Source: Acidobacteriaceae bacterium (lineage in GTDB: Bacteria; Acidobacteriota; Terriglobia; Terriglobales; Acidobacteriaceae). Taken from it: a DNA stretch of 6,279 nt. The stretch is taken from positions 1-6,279 of the forward strand of contig PMXH01000265.1 in NCBI GenBank assembly GCA_003165855.1, given 5' to 3'. Each line of letters starts with the position of its first letter. Position 1 is the first letter of the stretch. This document shows, in pieces, positions 1 through 5,664 of the stretch. The notes beneath the pieces are model-generated. The model worked only from the letters and a program-made list of their open reading frames with translations, was not told where the DNA came from and made no database searches. Made by a program: the position numbers and the translations under genes.

Positions 1-319
1 GCGGGAGCACGATCACCACCACCCACTCGCCGGAAGCCATAGGGTCGCCGTGACTGTCTTTGGCGATGCCGGGAAGAACCTTGAGGGTGGGGAACAGGGA
101 AGCATCGAAGCCGCCGGAAAGCTCGGCCTCCGATCCTTTGCGCAGCACCAGAACATTGTTGGGATTGCCGCTGGAGACGAAAGCACGATGCAGGCCCGCC
201 AGCAGCGCCATCAGAAAGATCGCCGTGGTCACCGTCAGAGCGATGCCCAGCGCGGTCATGATGGTAAGCCCTTTGCGGAGCTTCAAATTGCGCACGTTGT
301 AGCTGATCGGTATTGCCAT
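1..319 (-). CDS. FtsX/MacB-type ABC transporter permease, N-terminal part (runs off the left edge)
   Basis: The reading frame starts at ATG (319-317) and stays open to position 1, giving about 106 residues with no stop, so the gene is cut by the window edge. The protein begins MAIPISYNVRNLKLRKG. A hydrophobic helix follows at about residues 18-41 (TIMTALGIALTVTTAIFLM), and then a soluble stretch that would start the extracytoplasmic MacB-type core domain. A basic N-terminus, then TM1, then a large extracytoplasmic domain is the usual plan of FtsX-like permeases, and the SYNVRNL...RKG...TALGIAL start is typical of one subfamily. It is not a third copy of the two permeases upstream, whose N-termini read FRNKRRS. 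It is third in the operon, 27 nt after the preceding stop, with a possible ribosome site at 327-331. The substrate cannot be told. Permease identity is fairly sure; subfamily placement is from recall of similar proteins. Confidence 0.85.
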   Translation of the reverse strand, partial: MAIPISYNVRNLKLRKGLTIMTALGIALTVTTAIFLMALLAGLHRAFVSSGNPNNVLVLRKGSEAELSGGFDASLFPTLKVLPGIAKDSHGDPMASGEWVVVIVLP

Positions 320-326
320 AAGTTCA

Positions 327-331
327 CTCTC
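327..331 (-). promoter_or_regulatory. Possible ribosome binding site for the third permease
   Basis: On the minus strand GAGAG lies 7 nt before the ATG at 319. It is only a partial Shine-Dalgarno match, but it supports this start in the 27-nt gap after the preceding stop codon. Confidence 0.4.
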
Positions 332-346
332 AACTCATCCGTGTAC

Positions 347-1498
347 TCAGCCAATGTGGCGTAATCCCTCCACAATATTGGTGCGCGACGCGGTGTATGC
401 CGGAAGACAGCCACTGATGAATCCCACGATCGCGGCCACCAGCAAGGATGCCAACATCGTCGGAACGGAGACCTTCATTCCTCCTGGAATCCCGATTGCG
501 ACGGGGGAGTGCGTCAACCAGCGTATCAGCAAGGTTGCGCCCACAACTCCCAGCATTCCGCCCGCCACCGACAACGCGATAGCCTCGCCCACGAACATCG
601 ACAGCACGCGCTGGCGGGTGAAGCCAAGCGTCTTAAGCACCGCGACTTCTCGTGTTCTTGCGCGAATCGACATCGCCATGGTATTGCCCGAGACCAGAAG
701 GATGGCAAACACCACCGCCCCGCAAATCCCCAGGATGAATGCCTTCACATTCCCCAAAGACGAAACGAACGAGAGCTGGAACGCTTGCTGGCTCTCGGTC
801 TTGGTGCGCTGCGGCGCGTTGCGGAACATTTCGTCGATGGCCTTGGAGACGGGTGCAACATCACTGGGCGACGCCACCTGTGTCAGATACCACCCCGCTT
901 GTCCCTTGAACCAATCGACCGACTCTTCCAAATACTTGGTGTTGAAAATCAAGGAACGAACAGGTGGATCGATCGTATAAATCGCGCGGATCGTGACCTC
1001 GGGGTGCACCGGGAAATATGGACTCTGCAAGGTGAGACGGTCACCAATCTTCCAGCCGAATTTCTTGGCTAGCTCAATATCCACCATGGCTCCCGTGCGA
1101 TCACGTTGCCACGCTAGCAACTGGTCCGGTGGAACGATCTTGTCTGCTGCAACCTTGGGATACTCTTCCGGGTCGGTCACTACTTGGGCGAAGGAGTTGG
1201 TCGAGCGGTCGTCCTTGTAGACGTTCCCGAAATAAGTCATCGGCACCACGGCCACAACGCCGGGCACCCGTCGAATCTTCTCGCGGTAATACGCCGGCAG
1301 AAAAAATGCCAGCGAAACCCGATCCCTGGTGATGATTCGCTTCACCGCATCGGGAGGTCCCTGGTCGATGTAAAAAGTGCGCCAGATTGACATCATCAGC
1401 GTCAGCAACAGCAGCGAAAAGCTGATGCTCAGCATGGTCAGCAAGCTGCGCCGCTTGTTACGAAACGTATTGCGCACCACAAAACTGCTTAAAGTCAT
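347..1498 (-). CDS. FtsX/MacB-type ABC transporter permease (second of the tandem pair)
   Basis: This 383-residue protein is an integral inner-membrane permease subunit of an ABC transporter. It has a basic N-terminus (FRNKRRS, 12-18), TM1 at about 19-40 and a large extracytoplasmic MacB_PCD-like domain at about 45-245. Three further helices lie at about 251-275, 298-327 and 343-367. The motif RTREVAVLKTLGF (281-293), after TM2, is the cytoplasmic segment that contacts the ATPase in FtsX/MacB/LolE permeases. The frame extends upstream to 1540, but I chose the ATG at 1498. The protein then starts MTLSSFV, collinear with the sister protein's MTLSRFV, and does not overlap the upstream gene. No strong Shine-Dalgarno is seen, so translation may be coupled to the upstream gene, whose stop is 13 nt away. 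Identity to the sister is about 55% by hand count, nearly gap-free, with the weakest match at about 173-183, 203-220 and 325-352. Substrate unknown. Confidence 0.92.
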   Translation of the reverse strand: MTLSSFVVRNTFRNKRRSLLTMLSISFSLLLLTLMMSIWRTFYIDQGPPDAVKRIITRDRVSLAFFLPAYYREKIRRVPGVVAVVPMTYFGNVYKDDRSTNSFAQVVTDPEEYPKVAADKIVPPDQLLAWQRDRTGAMVDIELAKKFGWKIGDRLTLQSPYFPVHPEVTIRAIYTIDPPVRSLIFNTKYLEESVDWFKGQAGWYLTQVASPSDVAPVSKAIDEMFRNAPQRTKTESQQAFQLSFVSSLGNVKAFILGICGAVVFAILLVSGNTMAMSIRARTREVAVLKTLGFTRQRVLSMFVGEAIALSVAGGMLGVVGATLLIRWLTHSPVAIGIPGGMKVSVPTMLASLLVAAIVGFISGCLPAYTASRTNIVEGLRHIG

Positions 1499-1511
1499 AT
1501 CAAACCAGATT

Positions 1512-2660
1512 TCAACCGATGTAGCGCAAACCCTCAACAATATTTACCTGCGCGGCGTGATAGGAAGGAATCAGCGAACTAAGAAATCCCACGAGCGCCG
1601 CTACCGCCAAAGCCACGCCCAACGTACCGAGCGTAATCTGCATTTGTGCCAGGAAAAATCCCATGGGTGATTGTTTCATGACGATCAGTAGTAGCCACGC
1701 GAAGGCGCAGCCAAAGATTCCGCCCGCAAGCGAAAGTGATACGGCTTCGCCCACAAAGAGGCCAAGAATGGTCCGCCGCTCAAAGCCCAGCGTCTTTAGA
1801 ACGGCCACCTCGCGGGTGCGCTCGCGGATCGACATCGCCATTGTGTTGGCAGATACCAGCAGCGTAGTGAAGACGACCGCCACGCAGATGCTGAGAATGA
1901 AAGCTTTCACATTCCCCATCATGTTAACGAAGCTCAGTCCAAAGGCTTTCTCGCTTTCGGTCTTGGTTGGCTGCGGCGCATTGCGAAACATATCGTCCAC
2001 CGCACTGGCGATCTTAGGCACATCGTCGGCTGAGCCAGACATGATGCTAAACGTACCCGCCTCTCCCTTGAACCAGCTCACTGCCTCTTCCACATACTTC
2101 GCGTTGAAATAAACAGTTTTGTTCGTCGTCGGCCAGTGGAAGATGCCGCGAACCGTGAGTTCGGGATTGACGGGATAGATTGTGCCGAGCAGAACGATGC
2201 GATCTCCCACTTTCCAACCATACTTTCGAGCCAGTTCATCGTTCACAATTACGCCGGCACGGTCGCGCTGCCAGGCGGCCAGTTGGTCGGGCGCGATCTG
2301 CATCTCCGGGTAGACCTTCGGAAACTCGTCGGGATCGGTAGCGAACTGGGCGAAGAAGTTCTCCTGTTTATCGTCTTTATATAAGCCACCGAACCACGAG
2401 TTGGGAACCACTGCAACGACGCCGGGAATCGCCCGGATTTTTTCGCGATAGAATCCGGGCAAGAAATTGGTCAGCGAAACCCGGTGACGCGACACCAGTC
2501 GGCGCATAGATTCCGCGCTCCCCTTGTCGATATAGAACCCTTGCCAGACCGTCATCATGAAGGTCAGCAACAGCAGGGAAACGCCAACACTGGCAACCGT
2601 CAGGATGCTGCGTCGTTTGTTGCGGAAGGCATTCTTGGTGACAAACCGGCTCAGAGTCAT
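1512..2660 (-). CDS. FtsX/MacB-type ABC transporter permease (first gene of the operon)
   Basis: This 382-residue permease leads the minus-strand operon. It has TM1 at about 19-41 after the basic FRNKRRS stretch, an extracytoplasmic MacB_PCD-like domain at about 45-245, TM2 at about 251-275, TM3 at about 298-327 and TM4 at about 342-366. The ATPase-contacting motif RTREVAVLKTLGF (281-293) is identical in the next gene. Other blocks shared with the sister are YREKI (71-75), VVAVVP (81-86), MFRNAPQ (224-230), NTMAMSIR (272-279) and NIVEGLR (373-379). Members of this superfamily work as dimers with a separate ATPase and include lipoprotein extractors (LolCDE), exporters with a fusion protein (MacAB) and mechanotransmitters (FtsEX); which role applies here is not visible. 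The start at 2660 fits the family N-terminus, although only a poor Shine-Dalgarno (GGGG) precedes it. The gene faces away from the pseudokinase gene across a 492-bp region. Confidence 0.93.
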   Translation of the reverse strand: MTLSRFVTKNAFRNKRRSILTVASVGVSLLLLTFMMTVWQGFYIDKGSAESMRRLVSRHRVSLTNFLPGFYREKIRAIPGVVAVVPNSWFGGLYKDDKQENFFAQFATDPDEFPKVYPEMQIAPDQLAAWQRDRAGVIVNDELARKYGWKVGDRIVLLGTIYPVNPELTVRGIFHWPTTNKTVYFNAKYVEEAVSWFKGEAGTFSIMSGSADDVPKIASAVDDMFRNAPQPTKTESEKAFGLSFVNMMGNVKAFILSICVAVVFTTLLVSANTMAMSIRERTREVAVLKTLGFERRTILGLFVGEAVSLSLAGGIFGCAFAWLLLIVMKQSPMGFFLAQMQITLGTLGVALAVAALVGFLSSLIPSYHAAQVNIVEGLRYIG

Positions 2661-2724
2661 GGTTGAACCCCAGGAGTAACCAGAAACGGAGAACAGAAGG
2701 CAATCGTGCCACGGACTGGCAACA

Positions 2725-2754
2725 AGGATAACCGAACCAACTTATCACCGACAA
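2725..2754 (-). promoter_or_regulatory. Weak candidate sigma-70 promoter for the permease operon
   Basis: On the minus strand TTGTCG (2754-2749) is followed by an 18-bp spacer and TATCCT (2730-2725). Each box matches the consensus at four of six positions. It would give a leader of roughly 55-60 nt before the ATG at 2660. The match is weak and comparable ones occur by chance in a region this long. Confidence 0.2.
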
Positions 2755-2833
2755 CTGCGCCCGTCGTTCTCCCCCGCATCTTCATGAGGCTCAATTCAAG
2801 AAATACAACCACTGTTTCCATACTCCCTCACCC

Positions 2834-2849
2834 CTGGCGACCTCGCCAG
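2834..2849. promoter_or_regulatory. 16-bp perfect palindrome, candidate operator
   Basis: CTGGCGA-CC-TCGCCAG has 7-bp perfectly complementary arms around a 2-bp centre. The short centre suits a homodimeric DNA-binding protein better than an RNA hairpin. It lies about 175 bp upstream of the permease start and 24 bp from a second dyad at 2873-2884. No regulator gene is visible, so the binding protein is unknown. Confidence 0.4.
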
Positions 2850-2872
2850 TGGAGATCGTCACTCCGTGCGCA

Positions 2873-2884
2873 TGACAAATGTCA
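2873..2884. promoter_or_regulatory. 12-bp perfect palindrome TGACA-AA-TGTCA, candidate operator
   Basis: The arms TGACA and TGTCA are perfectly complementary around an AA centre. The dyad sits just upstream of TATAAA (2899-2904) on the plus strand, where the -35 element of a plus-strand promoter would roughly be. Compact A/T-centred dyads of this kind suit NarL/LuxR-type response regulators or other dimeric helix-turn-helix proteins; that assignment is a guess from shape. A related half site, GTGAC, occurs on the minus strand near 2857-2861. Confidence 0.4.
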
Positions 2885-2898
2885 CCCGCCGACAGCCC

Positions 2899-2904
2899 TA
2901 TAAA
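2899..2904 (+). promoter_or_regulatory. Possible -10 element TATAAA for the pseudokinase transcript
   Basis: TATAAA matches the -10 consensus at five of six positions. No good -35 box is found at 16-18 bp; ATGACA at 2872-2877 is 21 bp away, which is too far for ordinary sigma-70 use. If used, it would need an activator, perhaps at the overlapping dyad 2873-2884, and would give a leader of about 240 nt. Confidence 0.15.
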
Positions 2905-2943
2905 TACAACCGCATGCCCGGCCGTGGAGTTACGGTATCGAGC

Positions 2944-2957
2944 GCCAGTTTTCTGGC
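2944..2957. repeat. Small hairpin-forming inverted repeat
   Basis: GCCAG-TTTT-CTGGC has a perfect 5-bp stem and a 4-nt loop. No T-run follows, so it is not a terminator. It may be a structure in a long plus-strand leader, or chance. Confidence 0.25.
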
Positions 2958-3085
2958 CGGAATAGCGAAGGACAGACGCCCGGGTTTTCTCTCGATGTCT
3001 TCTGCCTTTGAACACTCCAATTCTTCAGTACTTTGGTAACTCGAACCTTAGTCTCGGGAGCGATATCCTAACCTTTACCTGCCCC

Positions 3086-3120
3086 GGGTTCTAACCCACG
3101 CTGCTCCCAGCTGGAAGCTG
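3086..3120. repeat. Cluster of dyads just upstream of the pseudokinase start
   Basis: Two neighbouring symmetries are seen. GGGTT-CT-AACCC (3086-3097) has perfect 5-bp arms. GCTCCCAGCTGGAAGC (3103-3118) is a 16-bp palindrome with one mismatched pair, and it can alternatively fold as CAGCT-GGA-AGCTG (3108-3120). They end about 30 nt before the chosen ATG, so they could be a protein-binding site or leader structure affecting translation. No T-run follows directly. Confidence 0.3.
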
Positions 3121-3138
3121 CGCGGCTTTTCTCTGTGA

Positions 3139-3143
3139 TGAGG
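3139..3143 (+). promoter_or_regulatory. Ribosome binding site that selects the pseudokinase start
   Basis: TGAGG lies 9 nt before the ATG at 3153. The upstream in-frame starts (GTG 3135, ATG 3138) have only a pyrimidine-rich stretch before them and no Shine-Dalgarno. This favours 3153. Confidence 0.5.
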
Positions 3144-3152
3144 CACGGAACT

Positions 3153-5651
3153 ATGTCCACGAAAATCGGCCATTTCGAAATCCTGAGTGAACTGTCAAAG
3201 TCCGCCACCGGCGTTGTCTACAAGGCCAACGATTCCGAAACCAGTCAAACGGTCGCTTTGAAAGCGATCCAGTTGTCCGCTTTCGGCGAGCAAGCTGCCG
3301 AACTGGAGAAGTGTCTCCTCGCAGAGGCCGAGGCTACAAAGGTCTTGAGCCATTCCAACCTCACCACTGTTTCCGGCGCGGGAGAAATCGAAGGCCAGTT
3401 CTGCGCCGCCATGGAATACATCCAGGGCAACAGCGTCGCCACCATGCTGGCGCGCAAAGAAGGCTTCTCCATCTGGGACCTGCTCGATATCGGACGACAG
3501 GTGTGCAGCGGCCTCGACGACGCTCACTCCCACAACGTATTTCACTATAGTTTGGAGCCCGCCAAGATCATGTGCGGGTGGGATAGCACAGTTAGGGTTT
3601 TGGGATTCGGCGTTTCTAGCGTGGGAAAGTTCACCGCCGCCATGCCCGGAGTTCCGTCGATTCTGCACTACATGTCCCCGGAGCAGGTTCGCGGCGAGAA
3701 TATCGATGCGCGGTCGAACTTCTTCAGCCTGGGCGCAATGTTCTACGAGATGGTGACCGACCGTAAGGCATTCGATCGCGAAGATCCTGAATCTCTGCGC
3801 CAGAGCATCCTTGAGAGCACTCCCGTGCCCCCCATGCACGTGAATCCCAAGCTTCACCCCGTGCTGAGTGATCTCATCATGAAAGCGCTTGCCAAGGATC
3901 CAGCCCAGCGCTATCAGACCGGAAGAGAACTGCTCGACGATCTCGAGAAGTGTAAGGAGTCCAAACCGCAGGCCGCGAAGCAGGCTGCAGCCCCTGCGAA
4001 AGCCGCAGCCGTTCCCGCCGCAGTCAAAGCAGTCGCCCAACCCAAGTTCGCCTCGGCTCCTGCAATGTCAGTCGAGAGTCAGCCGGTCGAAAGCAAGCCC
4101 GCCGTCGCGCAACCGCTAGCCGCGTCCAGGCCCGCAGAACCCAAGTCAGAAGTAGCCAGACCGAACCCCGCTCCCGCTCGCAAGGCGGCAGCGGCCGCAG
4201 CGGGATGGGGAGGCGGCGATGCGGCTTCTTCCGCGCCCAACTCACCCAAATTCGAAGCGTCCAGCCCGGCAATCGCTCCACGCGCCAAAGCGAACATCGG
4301 CGCGTCGCAGCCGCCTTCAGCTTCCATGTCGTCAGCCGTCCTCGATGAGCCCGCCGTCGAAGCTCCCGATGCCGGCCAACCCAGGATCGCTGTCGATCCC
4401 ATGATGGCGGAAGGTGGCCCGTCTCGCGGCAGCAGCGTGAGCTTCTCGGAGATGACCGAACTGCCTCCGCTCAAGGAAGTTTATATTGCACCGCCGCCAC
4501 CACCTCCGGCTCACGACCAGCCAACTCCTCAGTCGCACGATTTCACGGTCCGCGAATCTGAACAGGAGAAACCCAGAATCCAGCCCCGGGAGGTTGCCCA
4601 GAAGGCAATCAAGGAAATCAAGAACGTTCCTCCCCGCCTGGTGATTTACTCCATTGCCGGCGCGGCCGTATTGATTCTCGTCATCGCCATAGCCCTGGTC
4701 CTCCATGTCAACAGTTTGAATAGTGACGGCGATACTCCCCGCCCCGTACCGGCCGAGTCGACCGCGCAGCCGGCAGCGCAACCTCAGCCTGTGCAATCGC
4801 AACCGGCGCAAGCTGCCCCGGTACAAGCCCAACCCTCCGCGCCCGTGGCTGACGCTGAGCCGGCGCCCACTCGCGCGGCTGCCGCGGCCGCTAGAGGAAA
4901 GAACGCCAGGAAGAAGCCCGCACCCGTAGTTGCCGTAGCCGTGCCCGGACAGATGGCCATTGATTCCACTCCGCAAGGCGCGCAAGTTCAGCTCGACGGC
5001 AAAACCGATCCTTCCTGGGTCACTCCTTTCACTCTGTCGGGACTCAATGCCGGCCAACACACGGTTACGGTCAGCAAGACTGGCTACTCCAGCGATACCC
5101 GCACCGTGGATGTGGCTTCCGGCGGCAAATCGTTTGTCGTGACCCACCTTTCCCAGCTTATGGCGACGCTCGCCGTCTCCAGCACTCCGTCCGGCGCCAG
5201 CGTCTATGTCGACGGCAAAGACACCGGCAAGCTCACTCCCGCCCAAGTCTCCGTGGATAAAGGCCAGCACGTCGTGCTGGTGCGCAAGTCGGGCTTCATC
5301 GACGAAACCACCAGCTCGCAGTTTGTTCTCGGCCAGACCATCAGCTTCTCACCCGCGTTGCGCTCGCTCGGCAATGTCGATGACATCAAGACCGTCGGCA
5401 AGATGAACAAATTGTTCGGTGGCAAGGCTGCGCAGGGTATGGGCGCGGTCAGCGTAAAGACCCAGCCCAAAGGCGCCCAGGTAGCCATCAACCAGCACAT
5501 GCTGGATAAGAACTCACCCGTCGATTTCGTGCTCGATCCCGGCAACTACATCGTCGACATCACCATGAGCGGCTACGTGCCTATCCACAAAGTCATCACC
5601 GTGGACAAAGGCGGCAAAGCAGTCATCGATGAAGTCCTGCAGCACGAGTAA
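3153..5651 (+). CDS. Membrane-anchored Ser/Thr pseudokinase with three C-terminal PEGA repeats
   Basis: The protein has 832 residues from ATG 3153, chosen because MSTKIGHFEIL fits the usual kinase start and has a ribosome site. Residues 8-267 are a PknB-type kinase fold: VALK with Lys37, helix-C Glu58, MSPEQ with Glu177, an SLGAMFYEM helix and the final KDPAQRY block. The catalytic parts are lost. The glycine loop is SKSATG (15-20), HRD is HYS (131-133, Asp to Ser), the catalytic-loop Lys and Asn are Glu135 and Lys138, DFG is GFG (151-153), and the helix-F Asp is Asn189. Spacing is canonical (133 to 151 is 18 residues), so these are substitutions, not misalignment. An Ala/Pro/Ser/Lys-rich linker (about 268-495, with six prolines at 447-452) leads to one TM helix (496-519). 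An outside Pro/Gln/Ala stretch with a basic patch (581-588) precedes PEGA-like repeats at about 599-668, 670-738 and 764-832. The likely role is a non-catalytic scaffold or sensor at the envelope. Automatic annotation would probably say Ser/Thr kinase. Confidence 0.93.
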   Translation: MSTKIGHFEILSELSKSATGVVYKANDSETSQTVALKAIQLSAFGEQAAELEKCLLAEAEATKVLSHSNLTTVSGAGEIEGQFCAAMEYIQGNSVATMLARKEGFSIWDLLDIGRQVCSGLDDAHSHNVFHYSLEPAKIMCGWDSTVRVLGFGVSSVGKFTAAMPGVPSILHYMSPEQVRGENIDARSNFFSLGAMFYEMVTDRKAFDREDPESLRQSILESTPVPPMHVNPKLHPVLSDLIMKALAKDPAQRYQTGRELLDDLEKCKESKPQAAKQAAAPAKAAAVPAAVKAVAQPKFASAPAMSVESQPVESKPAVAQPLAASRPAEPKSEVARPNPAPARKAAAAAAGWGGGDAASSAPNSPKFEASSPAIAPRAKANIGASQPPSASMSSAVLDEPAVEAPDAGQPRIAVDPMMAEGGPSRGSSVSFSEMTELPPLKEVYIAPPPPPPAHDQPTPQSHDFTVRESEQEKPRIQPREVAQKAIKEIKNVPPRLVIYSIAGAAVLILVIAIALVLHVNSLNSDGDTPRPVPAESTAQPAAQPQPVQSQPAQAAPVQAQPSAPVADAEPAPTRAAAAAARGKNARKKPAPVVAVAVPGQMAIDSTPQGAQVQLDGKTDPSWVTPFTLSGLNAGQHTVTVSKTGYSSDTRTVDVASGGKSFVVTHLSQLMATLAVSSTPSGASVYVDGKDTGKLTPAQVSVDKGQHVVLVRKSGFIDETTSSQFVLGQTISFSPALRSLGNVDDIKTVGKMNKLFGGKAAQGMGAVSVKTQPKGAQVAINQHMLDKNSPVDFVLDPGNYIVDITMSGYVPIHKVITVDKGGKAVIDEVLQHE

Positions 5652-5664
5652 TCGGGCAAAGCTC

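Larger units (their letters stand above)
2661..3152. other. Divergent intergenic region between permease operon and pseudokinase gene
   Basis: This 492-bp stretch should hold the promoters for both divergent units. Small open frames occur (for example 2791-3015 minus and 2706-2903 plus), but they have no recognisable family, no convincing ribosome site and low-complexity basic translations, so I do not call them. It does contain several short perfect dyads, listed separately. I see no tRNA, no rho-independent terminator and no insertion-sequence end. Confidence 0.8.

Noticed and set aside
1499..1540. Upstream in-frame start for the second permease (14 extra residues)
   Set aside because: It would overlap the preceding gene by 29 nt and add residues absent from the sister protein; the ATG at 1498 gives a collinear N-terminus.
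2690..2740. Sigma-54-like TGGCACG...TTGC on the minus strand
   Set aside because: The GG and GC elements are about 2 bp too close to satisfy the strict -24/-12 spacing.
2377..2754. 125-codon minus-strand frame overlapping the start of the first permease gene
   Set aside because: It is an out-of-frame shadow of the permease N-terminus, whose family match is clear.
2975..3000. CCCGGG followed by TTTTCTCT as a rho-independent terminator
   Set aside because: The stem is only a 6-bp self-complementary hexamer with no loop, so no terminator hairpin can form, and no gene ends there.
2791..3015. 74-codon minus-strand frame in the intergenic region, starting with GTG
   Set aside because: No known family, no clear ribosome site, and it spans the palindromes and putative promoter sequences; better explained as chance.
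3061..3130. tRNA-like T-arm look (GGGTTCTAACCC)
   Set aside because: The stem and 7-nt loop do not fit a T-arm and no acceptor, D or anticodon arms can be folded around it.
3195..4040. Long antisense open frame (281 codons) opposite the kinase domain
   Set aside because: It lies wholly opposite a gene with clear kinase motifs; its translation has no recognisable domain and is what a GC-rich gene gives on the other strand.
4332..5270. Long antisense open frame (312 codons) opposite the linker, TM and PEGA region
   Set aside because: Its Gly/Arg/Ser-rich translation is the mirror of the Ala/Pro-rich linker; no start signal or domain is seen.
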